Shown: piece by piece, positions 22,829 through 31,841 of the stretch
Layout: the number at the start of each line of letters is the position of its first letter
Numbering within the stretch: the stretch's first letter is position 1
From: Gordoniibacillus chartarius
GTDB lineage: Bacteria; Bacillota; Bacilli; Paenibacillales; NBRC-103111
Assembly: GCF_042432825.1 (NCBI RefSeq)
Contig: NZ_JBHLWN010000107.1
Coordinates: 1-64,000, forward strand
Direction: 5' to 3'
DNA length: 64,000 bases
Translations under genes and position numbers: made by a program
The notes under the pieces: generated by a model
Told to the model about the DNA's origin: nothing
Database searches by the model: none
Seen by the model: only the letters and a program-made list of their open reading frames with translations

Positions 22829-25195
22829 CTATATCGCGAAATCCTTCTTGACGATCCGCTCAGCCGACACCGGTCTGCCCACCAGATAGCCTTGGATTCG
22901 ATCGCAGCCTTGATCGCGGAGGAAACGAAGCTGTTCTTCCGTCTCCACGCCCTCGGCAACGACAATCAGGCCTAGTTGATGCGCCATGTCGATTACGGAC
23001 GATAGCACCACCTGGTGGCTCACCGACTCGTACACTTGCTCCACCAGCGACTTATCGATTTTCATGATTTGAATCGGAAGCTTGCATAAATATTTCAACG
23101 AAGAATAACCAGCCCCAAAATCATCGATGGAAATGAGAATGCCGAGCTCGCTCAGCTGCATCAGCACCCTGCTCACTTCCACGAAATTCGTAATGGCGAA
23201 GCTTTCCGTCACTTCGAATTCAATGCGGCTTGGCTCTACCTCTTCCTCCTCAATCATGGTTCGTACTCTCTCCACAAAGTCTGGTTCCAGCAGCTGCATA
23301 CCGGATATATTGACCGCAATGCTCCATGTGTTGCCCGGTACGGAAATTTGCCACTCCTTGTACTGGCGGCAGACCGATCTTAATATCCAATCCCCGATTA
23401 CGGTAATGAGTCCCGACGATTCGGCGATCGGAATGAACTCGGACGGCGGTACCGCCCCAAGCTGAGAATGATTCCAGCGCAAAAGCGCCTCCACGCCGGT
23501 CATCTCGTTGCGCTTCAAGTCCCATTTGGGCTGGTAATGAAGCAGCAGCTCGTTATGATCAATCGCCTGCGGCAAGTAATTCTCAATGGTTAACCGTCGT
23601 TTTCTCGCCGCATGGATCGATTCGGAATACCACAGATAGCCTGCTCTTCCTGAATCCTTGACTGCAAGCATGGCCGTATCCGCATGCAGCAGCAGCTCCT
23701 CGCCATTCGTACCGTGTTCCGGATACAGACTGATCCCGATGCTGGCGGAGATGGATGCAGCTTGGCCTTCCAGGTGGAAGGGAGTGTCCAGCTTTGATTT
23801 GATCCTGCCAATCAGCTTCTCAATCGCGGTCGTGTCGACCTCGTTCTGGCATATGACACAGAACTCGTCCCCTCCTAACCGGAACAAGGCGTCCCCGTGT
23901 AGCAAACAATCCTTGATACGATTTGCAGCTTGGACGAGCAGCCGGTCACCGGCGTGGTGCCCAAACGTATCGTTTACATACTTAAACCGATCCAAATCGA
24001 TAAACAGGACTGCGAACGGAACTTGATACTGTCGTCCGTAATCCATTTTTTCCTCCAGCATAAGGAAGAAGGACTTTCGGTTCGGCAGCCCGGTAAGTAC
24101 ATCATGATGCGCTTGATGATAGATTTCCAGCTGCTTCCGCTCCAGAGAAGCCATCATCCGATTAAACGTTCTCTCCATATCGGACAACTCGTCTTGGCCC
24201 GTTTCGGCGATCCTCAGGGAAAAGTTGTGCTCCCGTTCGATGCTGTTCATACCGGAGACAGCCCGATACATGCGGTGAAACACGTTGCGCTTGAGTACGA
24301 TAATCACGACAACAAGCAAAGCGAGCCCGGATAAGGCGTAATACAGCGAATAGTAACGGATGCTTGCCAGAGCTTGCTTGGAAAAATCCCGTGGTTGCGC
24401 ACATTCCAGCACGACGACCGGATTATTGTCTACGTCGTAAATCGCTGCAAATGAACGAATATAGTCCCGGTCTGTTTCAGCCCAGTACGACAGCTCTTTT
24501 GAATCCACAGTCATCTTGACAGCATGTTCCGGCAGCTTGAGCGAAGAATTTACAATCCGGTAAGATAGACTCATGTCCGCCTTTTCCGATACGTACCGGA
24601 TGTAATGGTCATCGATATACCGCCCAAACACGAGAGAACCGTGAACGGGCCCTTTATTTTCACTTGTCAGAATCGGGTCCGAAACGGCCACGATCGGCTT
24701 GCCGTTAACAACGATGATCGCTACCTTTCGGGAGCTTTCATCCGCGTGCTCGATAAACGATGCGTGACGTCCGCGCAACTCTTCGATGAATGCGGCGGAG
24801 TCACCGGTGGCTTCATTTTTCATAAAGTCGTAGGACTTGCCTAGAAAAACCCGTTTGTCATTATCGAACAGAAGCGCAAAATTCAAACGGCTGGACGTAA
24901 ACAAGGAAGGAGGATAGTTCGTTTGAATATAGCGCACATCGGCAGGAGGGATGTGAGCTTGAGACACAAAGTGATACGTATCGTCCCAGCCTGCATAATT
25001 AATGGCGATGGCCCCCAGATTACGGTTTTCATCAAAAAAGGAATGCAATGCGCGCTTTAGCCCTTCTTTGGCATAGGACATTTCCAGCACTTCGGAGTTA
25101 CGAATAATTAACCTCTCGGACAACGTATACTGTATCGTAAGCAAGATAACGGTGCTTAGGCTGATGTATATCATAATTTTCGTTAGAAGTCTCAT
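22829..25195 (-). CDS. Sensor GGDEF-EAL protein with CHASE4-like domain
   Basis: The 788-aa membrane protein turns over cyclic di-GMP. Helix 1 ('IMIYISLSTVILLTIQYTL') and a second near residue 285 ('YALSGLALLVVVIIVL') bracket an extracellular region with CHASE4-like features ('FFDENRNLGAIAINYAGWDD'). A HAMP-like linker follows, then GGDEF ('LFRLGGDEFCVICQ', intact) and EAL ('GVEALLRWNHSQLG', 'FEVTESFAI', 'DDFGAGYSSLKYL', 'VAEGVETEEQL', intact). Both synthesis and degradation are possible; which dominates cannot be told. It is monocistronic and converges with the VWA gene, 41 bp apart. Confidence 0.93.
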   Translation of the reverse strand: MRLLTKIMIYISLSTVILLTIQYTLSERLIIRNSEVLEMSYAKEGLKRALHSFFDENRNLGAIAINYAGWDDTYHFVSQAHIPPADVRYIQTNYPPSLFTSSRLNFALLFDNDKRVFLGKSYDFMKNEATGDSAAFIEELRGRHASFIEHADESSRKVAIIVVNGKPIVAVSDPILTSENKGPVHGSLVFGRYIDDHYIRYVSEKADMSLSYRIVNSSLKLPEHAVKMTVDSKELSYWAETDRDYIRSFAAIYDVDNNPVVVLECAQPRDFSKQALASIRYYSLYYALSGLALLVVVIIVLKRNVFHRMYRAVSGMNSIEREHNFSLRIAETGQDELSDMERTFNRMMASLERKQLEIYHQAHHDVLTGLPNRKSFFLMLEEKMDYGRQYQVPFAVLFIDLDRFKYVNDTFGHHAGDRLLVQAANRIKDCLLHGDALFRLGGDEFCVICQNEVDTTAIEKLIGRIKSKLDTPFHLEGQAASISASIGISLYPEHGTNGEELLLHADTAMLAVKDSGRAGYLWYSESIHAARKRRLTIENYLPQAIDHNELLLHYQPKWDLKRNEMTGVEALLRWNHSQLGAVPPSEFIPIAESSGLITVIGDWILRSVCRQYKEWQISVPGNTWSIAVNISGMQLLEPDFVERVRTMIEEEEVEPSRIEFEVTESFAITNFVEVSRVLMQLSELGILISIDDFGAGYSSLKYLCKLPIQIMKIDKSLVEQVYESVSHQVVLSSVIDMAHQLGLIVVAEGVETEEQLRFLRDQGCDRIQGYLVGRPVSAERIVKKDFAI

Positions 25196-25296
25196 GCGCA
25201 GGCTCCTTTAATCGATCTTCATCGCCTGTATTCGACCCTAGCGGAAAGCAATCCTACTGAATAAATTCCAAGTGCAGCATTTTCACCTCATCACGT

Positions 25297-26514
25297 TCAG
25301 CGGTTATGTTCTTCCTTCAAGCTCAATCGGCTGCCTAACAAGCGGTTTACTTTCTCCGCACTCATCATCATGAGTATAAGAAAAGCGAGCACGACAAACG
25401 GGAACGTCGCTATACTCGTTTGTGCAAACAATCCGAATAGCGGCGGCAGAATCGTCGTTCCCGTATATGCGACAGCCATCTGATACCCCATCAGCTTGGC
25501 GGAATGTTCTCTGCCAAACCGGGCGGGAGTTTCATGAAGGAGGCCCGGATAGATCGGGGCAAGGCCGAGTCCAATCAAAATGAATCCCGTCAGGAACAGC
25601 GTGTGAGGCAGCGGAAGCAAAAGGACGATACCGCCTGCAATGGCAACAAGCTGACCTAAGCGAATTAACACCCGATTCGAAACTTTCATCGTAATAAACC
25701 CTGTAACCAGCCTTCCGACCGTTATGCCGCCATAGTATAGAGATATCCATCCGGCGGCAGTCTCTGCCGTAACCGCCCTTGCTCCAACCAGGTAGCTGGC
25801 CCCCCACAGCCCGACCGTCGCTTCAACTCCGCAGTAGAATAAGAAGGCGAATAAGGAATAGTTAACTCCTTTGATGCGGAGTACGTTGACGTTAGCTTGC
25901 AACCGCCCGGAATCGGCCTGGTCTCGCTGTTCTTGTTGATCTGCACGCTCCGGCTCACGATTCGAGGAATGCCGTTTCCATAGCGGAAGCGTCACAAGCA
26001 AAATCAGGACGAGCACGAACTGGATGATGGATACGGCTGCATAACCGCCCCTCCATGAGTTATGGTCGGCTATGAAGGATGACATGATCATGGGTCCCAT
26101 CGTTGCGCCTACACCCCAGAAACAGTGCAGCCAATTCATGTGATGGGCTTTATAGTGCTCAGCTACATAATGATTCAACGATGCGTCGACTGCTCCTCCG
26201 CCAAGCCCCAGAGGAACGGCCAGTACAACTAACCAAAGGAACGACGGTGCTGTCGAAAAGCCGAACAGCGCTCCGGCGGTAAGGCAGCAGCTTATAAGGG
26301 TAACTTTTCCCGTTCCAAACCGCCTGACGATATTCCCGCTTGCCAGACTCGATACGATCGTCCCTCCCGCCACGACCATAGACAAGATCCCGGCGGAACC
26401 TAAGGATGCTCCGACGTCAGGCCACATCACAGGCCAAGCCGACCCGAGCAATGAATCCGGAAGTCCGAGGCTGATGAACGATAAATAGATAATCATTAAG
26501 AACAAGGTTGCCAT
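25297..26514 (-). CDS. MFS transporter
   Basis: The 405-aa protein has about 12 hydrophobic segments in two sets of six and a charged cytoplasmic loop between them ('SNREPERADQQEQRDQADSG'). 'RRFGTGKVTLISCCLTAGAL' after the second helix is a typical MFS A-loop region, and 'YGGITVGRLVTGFITMKVS' is its counterpart in the second half. It resembles sugar/fucose-type members, but the substrate is not clear. It lies 33 bp downstream of a ROK regulator in the same direction, so the two are probably one operon and the substrate a carbohydrate or a sugar derivative. Confidence 0.85.
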   Translation of the reverse strand: MATLFLMIIYLSFISLGLPDSLLGSAWPVMWPDVGASLGSAGILSMVVAGGTIVSSLASGNIVRRFGTGKVTLISCCLTAGALFGFSTAPSFLWLVVLAVPLGLGGGAVDASLNHYVAEHYKAHHMNWLHCFWGVGATMGPMIMSSFIADHNSWRGGYAAVSIIQFVLVLILLVTLPLWKRHSSNREPERADQQEQRDQADSGRLQANVNVLRIKGVNYSLFAFLFYCGVEATVGLWGASYLVGARAVTAETAAGWISLYYGGITVGRLVTGFITMKVSNRVLIRLGQLVAIAGGIVLLLPLPHTLFLTGFILIGLGLAPIYPGLLHETPARFGREHSAKLMGYQMAVAYTGTTILPPLFGLFAQTSIATFPFVVLAFLILMMMSAEKVNRLLGSRLSLKEEHNR

Positions 26515-26547
26515 CGTGCAGCTCCTTTGCAGAAGGGATTCTTCGTG

Positions 26548-27567
26548 CTAACCATCCGTAATCATCAAATTTAGCGCCAAATGCTGCAAACCGGTCAAAT
26601 AATCCTGTCTCCAATTGCTCATCGTCAGCATCGGCAAATGCTCTAGCGGGAAATACGCCGAGCTTCGGTCCGCGATCTTAGCCAAAAGCGCTTCGTCCAC
26701 TTCATCATCGCAAAATACGACCGCCCGCGGGTTGAGGATGGCGCCGAACGCGGCGATTAGACGGGCGACGGCATCGATCTGGCCGTCTCCGGCCAACATG
26801 ATTTTGCGATTGCCCTGCCCCATCTGCAGCGCTTCCCGAAACGATCGGTTATCGTACTGAGGCACGAAAGAAATTTCACCCGAGAACGACGTGCTTCCCC
26901 GCACGACATCGCCATTGATCATAATTCCGGAGCCCGGTCCGTTCTGGCCGAAATATAAATAAACCAGCGATTCGTTCTCAATCTCGAAATTCGACGCATA
27001 GCCAAGCACCGATGCGTTCATATCATTCTCGACCACGACCGGAATTTGGAACCGGGCTTCGAATTCCCCTTTCAAATCATAGTCAAGGAATTGCTGATAC
27101 GGCGGAATAAAGATGATTCGCCCGTTATTTACGGAACCGGGCACTCCGATCGCAATCGCACGAAGCCGTGGATATTTCTCGATCAGCTCTTCAATAAGCT
27201 CCGCCAGCAGCTCGGTGTCTTGCTGCAATACGCTCGGCTTCGTCCCTTGCTCCTTGATCTCCCCGACACAGGTGAATATCGAGTAACTCGTCTCGTTCTT
27301 CTCGATAAAGACGGCCAGCCCCAGCATGTATTCCGGATCGTACGTATACCGCTTTGCCCTCCTGCCGCCGCTGGAATTGTCATCGCCGGTATAGCGGATT
27401 TCTCCGTCCTTCTCCATCTGGGCCAGAAACTTGCTGATCGTCGGGAAGCTGATTCCGAGCCGCTGACTGAGCTCCGCTTTCGTAGCGCTGCCCATCATGA
27501 TGAGCCCCGCGCGGATGCGATGAAGGATCGCCTCCCTCATCTCCTTTGGCTTTATGTACATCGTCAT
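26548..27567 (-). CDS. ROK family transcriptional regulator
   Basis: The 339-aa protein joins an N-terminal winged helix ('SATKAELSQRLGISFPTISKFLAQMEKDG', roughly 27-55) to a ROK sugar-kinase-like domain ('AIAIGVPGSVNNGRIIF', 'VVVENDMNASVLGY'). The usual zinc site of ROK proteins (GHxxxx CxCGxxGC) is not visible: after 'GSTSFSGEISFVPQYDN' the cysteines are missing, so it may bind effector differently. It should repress the downstream MFS gene and itself until a sugar binds. The start ATG at 27567 follows GGAT; ATG 27561 is an alternative. 27568-27740 has no gene. Confidence 0.85.
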   Translation of the reverse strand: MTMYIKPKEMREAILHRIRAGLIMMGSATKAELSQRLGISFPTISKFLAQMEKDGEIRYTGDDNSSGGRRAKRYTYDPEYMLGLAVFIEKNETSYSIFTCVGEIKEQGTKPSVLQQDTELLAELIEELIEKYPRLRAIAIGVPGSVNNGRIIFIPPYQQFLDYDLKGEFEARFQIPVVVENDMNASVLGYASNFEIENESLVYLYFGQNGPGSGIMINGDVVRGSTSFSGEISFVPQYDNRSFREALQMGQGNRKIMLAGDGQIDAVARLIAAFGAILNPRAVVFCDDEVDEALLAKIADRSSAYFPLEHLPMLTMSNWRQDYLTGLQHLALNLMITDG

Positions 27568-27740
27568 CTGGATCCAAGCCTTTCATCAAGAAGGTGTAGT
27601 CACTTATTAAATCAATTTAAAAAGTTAAAACCATCTTAGCAGAAGTTACCGTTACCGGCAACCGATTGCATATCATAGGCATTATCGAATAAAATAAGGA
27701 TGAAGAATGATATTCATCTTATCAGGGGGGCAGAATAAGT

Positions 27741-27902
27741 ATGGATGATATTTTTTTGATTAAGGACGGTAGAATTGTACGCTGGGACGGGTTAACTTTA
27801 GGAGGTACCAAAATTAGCACCGATGAACTCATTGAGTCTTTTGGTCGTAAGGTTCTTGACGAAATCGAACAATTTGGGTTTTACACCATTAAAAAATCTT
27901 AA
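27741..27902 (+). CDS. Small 53-aa protein, unknown function
   Basis: A short frame starting 'MDDIFLIKDGRIVRWDG' has CAGGGGGG about 10 nt before its ATG and ends 'GFYTIKKS'. Its sequence looks like a compact strand-helix domain with a balanced composition. It lies divergently from the ROK regulator and is followed after about 45 bp by a strong bidirectional terminator, which supports expression. No family is recognised. It is a plausible real gene; the link to the neighbouring sugar genes is only positional. Confidence 0.6.
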   Translation: MDDIFLIKDGRIVRWDGLTLGGTKISTDELIESFGRKVLDEIEQFGFYTIKKS

Positions 27903-27943
27903 CGATACGCCGGATCTTGATCTGCCCTGTTACATATGCGCGC

Positions 27944-27993
27944 AAAAAAAATCCCTAGTCTTGTCTCTTCTTGGACAAGGACTAGGGATTTTT
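27944..27993. terminator. Strong bidirectional terminator
   Basis: TCCCTAGTC-TTGTC pairs with GACAAG-GACTAGGGA, with A-run before and T-run after, so it can end both the plus-strand small gene and the minus-strand GH105 gene. Confidence 0.9.
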
Positions 27994-28004
27994 CCGGTAT
28001 AACG

Positions 28005-29111
28005 TTAATCGTTCGAACGCTGAGGCTGAGCCAGACTCATCTCCACGCACATGAGGATGAAGGCGCCTGCGCCGTGCAAATCGTTTTCGCTGGTTGGGCG
28101 GGCAATATAGTGAGCATAGTCGCCGATACCGGTGCCGATACAGATCTGGCCGATGATCACATGACCGTTCTCATCGAACTTTAGCGTATCGATGACTCCC
28201 TGATATCCCTTCCAAGCATATTGCAAATACTCGGCGTCCAAGCAGCCGAATCGTACGGCTTTGGCGATGGCATGAACATACAGGGCGGAACAGGAAACCT
28301 CCAGCCAATTATCCGGCCGGTCTCCCTTGTCCACCACTTGATACCAGAGGCCGGTCGCCGGATCCTGGAATTTCGTCAGAGCGATCAAGAGATCTTGAAC
28401 AATGCCGACCAGCGTCGCTTTATCCTTGTGATGCTCGGGAAGGTGCTCGAACATCTCCAGCAGGGCTACGGGATACCAGCCGATCGCGCGGCCCCAAAAC
28501 TCGGGAGCCAGGCCTGTCACGGGGTCAGCCCACTTGGCCGCCTTCGTTTCATCCCACCCGTGATACAGCAGGCCGGTTGTGGGATCCTTCGTATGCTTCT
28601 CCATCAGAATAGCCTGATACGTCATCATATCAAAATATTCGGTTTCGCCGAACGCCTTGCCGAACTGAACGGCAATCGGCCCCGCCATATATAAGCCGTC
28701 CAGCCACATTTGATTCGGATAATGCTCCTTATGCCAGAATCCGCCCGACGGATTCGTCTTCCACGATTTTAACAGAGGAACGAGGTTGTACAACGCTTTC
28801 TTATAGCGTTCATCCCCCGTCTGCTCGTACAGGTTGAACAGGAGCACGCCCGGCTGAATATCGTCCAGCTCATCGGGCTTAAACTTCTTGATGCTGCCGT
28901 CGGCGAGCACTTGACTGTCTACCCACCGTTTGAGGTAGTCATAATATTTTTGATTCCCGGTCTCCCTCCAGCATTTCTCCATTCCGGACAGAAACACTCC
29001 CTGATGATAGTGAAACCGGTCCGGCGGCAGCATTTCCGGCTCAAATTTGGCCATCAACGCCTCGCAGGCCTTCTCCGCCCATTGAATTGGTGTAAGCGCT
29101 ACTGACTGCAT
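28005..29111 (-). CDS. GH105 unsaturated rhamnogalacturonyl hydrolase-like enzyme
   Basis: The 368-aa cytosolic protein is a family 105 glycoside hydrolase (YteR/YesR type) that removes the unsaturated uronic acid from oligosaccharides released by polysaccharide lyases. Family segments seen: 'RFHYHQGVFLSGMEKCW', 'DDIQPGVLLFNLYEQTGDERY', 'QMWLDGLYMAGP' and 'PEFWGRAIGWYPVALLEM', plus the C-terminal 'GIGDYAHYIARPTSENDLHG'. There is no signal peptide. The start at 29111 is chosen because AAGGAGGT is 8-9 nt upstream; longer starts at 29120 or 29144 are also open. It is divergent from an AraC regulator that probably controls it. Confidence 0.9.
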   Translation of the reverse strand: MQSVALTPIQWAEKACEALMAKFEPEMLPPDRFHYHQGVFLSGMEKCWRETGNQKYYDYLKRWVDSQVLADGSIKKFKPDELDDIQPGVLLFNLYEQTGDERYKKALYNLVPLLKSWKTNPSGGFWHKEHYPNQMWLDGLYMAGPIAVQFGKAFGETEYFDMMTYQAILMEKHTKDPTTGLLYHGWDETKAAKWADPVTGLAPEFWGRAIGWYPVALLEMFEHLPEHHKDKATLVGIVQDLLIALTKFQDPATGLWYQVVDKGDRPDNWLEVSCSALYVHAIAKAVRFGCLDAEYLQYAWKGYQGVIDTLKFDENGHVIIGQICIGTGIGDYAHYIARPTSENDLHGAGAFILMCVEMSLAQPQRSND

Positions 29112-29259
29112 CTTGTTCATACCTCCTTCTTTTTCTAAGCTCATCTTAGCAAAAGAATATGTACAATATTTGCAGTTTTGAGCGAATTCTTCTTATATTT
29201 TGCCGAAATCGAATCGTCAGATATAATGAAAGATATAACGCTTGGAAAGGCGTGGACTC

Positions 29260-30096
29260 ATGGGTGACATTTATTATCATAATGGAGACGGGACCTTCCA
29301 GGTATCGTACCGCAAGGCGCTTAGTCACCATATGCCGCTCAACCATTTTCACAGTACGTTCGAAATGTATTATTTGATGTCCGGCAAACGGGCTATTTTC
29401 ATCAAGGATCGGACAATTGTAATCCATGAAGGAGATATCGTCATTATATCGCCGAATATTTTGCATCGGACCATCAATGCGGATTTGCCTGAGCATGAAC
29501 GTCTGATCGTGAATATTCATGAGAGCTGCATGGCCTCCGTGAAGGGGACTTATGACGACATTCTGCAGCCTCTGTTTGAGAAGGAGTACTTGATCGTAAA
29601 ATGTTCCCTGCAAGACCGGCTTTCCATCGAAGCGCTCGCTCAAAGCATACTGCAGGAGGTGCAGCATCAAAGGCCGGGCTTCGACCTCTATGCGCAAACG
29701 TCGGTTCTGCAGCTCCTTATCATTTGCTGCCGGCATATTAAACAAAGCAGCATGGAGCCCTTGGAATCCCCAAGCCCCATGCATGAAAGAATTTCGGAGG
29801 TTGTCCGTTATATCAACAGCCATTATATGCAGGAGCTGTCGCTCCATCTGCTGGCCGAGACATTTTACGTCAGTCCGTACTACTTAAGCCGTTTCTTTAA
29901 AGAAGCGACAGGCTTTACCTTTGTGGAATATGTCAACAGCGTCAGAGTCAAGGAAGCCAAGAAGCTTCTGGAGAGCTCGAAGATGAAGGCCGGCCAAATT
30001 GCGAAGAAGGTTGGCTTCGGCAGCGTTACGCATTTTGGCCGGGTATTCAAGTCGGTCACCGGACATTCGCCTTTATTTTATCGGCAGGGCAAATAA
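29260..30096 (+). CDS. AraC family regulator with N-terminal cupin
   Basis: The 278-aa protein has a cupin-like sensing domain ('HHMPLNHFHSTFEMYYLMSG', 'HEGDIVIISPNILHRT') and two C-terminal helix-turn-helix motifs ('SLHLLAETFYVSPYYLSRFF' and 'AGQIAKKVGFGSVTHFGRVF'). It is likely an activator of carbohydrate genes, most likely the divergent GH105 gene and perhaps the ABC transporter that converges with it at 30102. The start at 29260 is preferred because GGAAAGG lies about 10 nt upstream; 29242 would start inside that site. Such divergent AraC/GH105 pairs are common in Paenibacillus. Confidence 0.9.
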   Translation: MGDIYYHNGDGTFQVSYRKALSHHMPLNHFHSTFEMYYLMSGKRAIFIKDRTIVIHEGDIVIISPNILHRTINADLPEHERLIVNIHESCMASVKGTYDDILQPLFEKEYLIVKCSLQDRLSIEALAQSILQEVQHQRPGFDLYAQTSVLQLLIICCRHIKQSSMEPLESPSPMHERISEVVRYINSHYMQELSLHLLAETFYVSPYYLSRFFKEATGFTFVEYVNSVRVKEAKKLLESSKMKAGQIAKKVGFGSVTHFGRVFKSVTGHSPLFYRQGK

Positions 30097-30101
30097 GGGG
30101 G

Positions 30102-31775
30102 TTACCTGGTTCCCCAGAGCTCCATTCTTTCCTTCAACAGCCCTTCAAACTGCGCTTCCAGCTTGTGCACGCCGGCTTTCTCCATATCGCTCTGGAACGC
30201 ATCCCAAATCGCATCGAATTGGTCGGGAGACTTCATGATCATTTCCGGGACGCGTTTCCTCACAATTTCCTGCAGCTTCTTCATAATAACGGCACCGTCC
30301 GTATCTTGCGGAATGTTGATTTGCCACGCCGCTCCCCACGGTTTAACAGGAAACTCCGACGCGCTCGGGAATAAATCCCTCCACATCTTGGCGTTATATT
30401 TGGACAGCACTTCCTTCTCCGGCGCGGAGTAGCTGTCCATAATTTGCTGTTCGCTCTTGATCGAATACGTTTGTCCTGTCGGGTCTTTCACGCCGTCACC
30501 GTAGTAAGGGAACGGATATCCGTATACGCCGATCCCGGTTTTCTTGCCGAACTGCGGATCGTTGGTGCGAGCGGCCATGATCTCAGGCGGGATCACCCGT
30601 TTCCCGTTTTCGATCTTGTAATGAACGCCTTCAATGCCCCAGGAATTCAAAATTTGCGCTTCATCCGAGCAGAGCCAATCCAGGAATTTAATAATGGCGA
30701 CTGGGTCTTTCGCTGATTTCGATATGCTCACGCCTAGAGATGCCGAGTAACCGGCATTCTGGAAATTCCGATTCTTAAAGCTTTCATTCAAGGTGACGGG
30801 ATACATGCCGTAGGTCAGCTCCGGTTTGCCCGCCTGCTTCAGCGCTTGCTCCGGCTCCGTGTACTGCCACTTGGAATCGATAAGCGCCAGAACACGACCG
30901 GAGGCGATCTTCGCTTTATATTGATCGTATTTTTGCGTAAAGCTCTCCTGGTCCAACAGCCCTGTCGCGTACATATGGTTCAGCCATCTGAAATATTCCT
31001 TCTCTTCCGGACGCGTAAAGTGGAATACCGGCTTCTTCGTCTTATCGTCAATGTACCATTCGCCGTCATCGGAGCCGCCTGTGGCGAATAACGCCGGGTT
31101 CGTCACACTTTGGGCGATTCTCCAATCTTCCGCAATGAGCGTGAGACCGATGGTCGGCTGGCCGTTTACCGTCGGGTGCTTCTCTTTGTAGGCTTTAATA
31201 GCGCTCTCAAAATCCTTCAACGTCTTTATGCTCGGATAATTCAGCTCCTTCACGACCTGATGCTGAAGCATGAACCCGTCCTTCGGCTCCCACTGCTGTT
31301 CATTCACACCGTAGGTTCCCAAGTAATAGATGGCGGGATCTTCTTTACTCCACTTCAACCGATCCAAGTAAGGGCCGTACAGCTTCTTAATATTCGGACC
31401 GTATTTCTCGATGAGCGGAGCAAGATCGATAAGCGCCCCGGCATCGACAAGCATATTGACTTCGTTCTTGGCAAAGATCAAATCCGGATACTCGCCGCTT
31501 GCCGCCATCAAAGCGATTTTTTCTTTCGGATCGCCTACGGGATAATCGATGTTCAATGTAACGCCGGTAAGCTCCGTAATCTTCTTCCCCACCGGACTTT
31601 GCATATTCTCGTAGTTCGAATTCATATCGGCGCTGAACATCGTGAAGGTAACAGGCTTCTTGTCCCCTGCCGCCGTCTCGCCATTGCTATCCTCGGAGTT
31701 CTTGTTTGTACATGCGGTTGCGGCCATCATGACCACCGCAAGAAGAGCCGCCCCCCACTTTCTCTTCATGCCCAT
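30102..31775 (-). CDS. Sugar ABC transporter solute-binding lipoprotein
   Basis: The protein (557 aa) has a lipoprotein signal: basic start 'MGMKRKWG', hydrophobic stretch 'AALLAVVMMAATAC', then Cys followed by a polar linker. The mature part is a large substrate-binding protein of the LplA/YtcQ type ('PVTFTMFSADMNSNYENMQS', 'ASGEYPDLIFAKNEVNMLVD'). It would catch oligosaccharides outside the cell for the two permeases encoded upstream. The start 31775 fits GGGAGG spacing better than 31781. It is the last gene of the permease-permease-binding protein set. No ATPase is encoded here, as is normal where a shared MsmX-type ATPase is used. Confidence 0.9.
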   Translation of the reverse strand: MGMKRKWGAALLAVVMMAATACTNKNSEDSNGETAAGDKKPVTFTMFSADMNSNYENMQSPVGKKITELTGVTLNIDYPVGDPKEKIALMAASGEYPDLIFAKNEVNMLVDAGALIDLAPLIEKYGPNIKKLYGPYLDRLKWSKEDPAIYYLGTYGVNEQQWEPKDGFMLQHQVVKELNYPSIKTLKDFESAIKAYKEKHPTVNGQPTIGLTLIAEDWRIAQSVTNPALFATGGSDDGEWYIDDKTKKPVFHFTRPEEKEYFRWLNHMYATGLLDQESFTQKYDQYKAKIASGRVLALIDSKWQYTEPEQALKQAGKPELTYGMYPVTLNESFKNRNFQNAGYSASLGVSISKSAKDPVAIIKFLDWLCSDEAQILNSWGIEGVHYKIENGKRVIPPEIMAARTNDPQFGKKTGIGVYGYPFPYYGDGVKDPTGQTYSIKSEQQIMDSYSAPEKEVLSKYNAKMWRDLFPSASEFPVKPWGAAWQINIPQDTDGAVIMKKLQEIVRKRVPEMIMKSPDQFDAIWDAFQSDMEKAGVHKLEAQFEGLLKERMELWGTR

Positions 31776-31841
31776 ACGCATAACCTCCCTAGTTCATATG
31801 TGTATGTAGTAACAGAAGATCTCTGTTAGTACCGAATCCAA

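Noticed and set aside
29146..29847. 233-codon minus-strand frame opposite the AraC gene
   Set aside because: Shadow of the AraC gene on the other strand; the AraC product has clear motifs.
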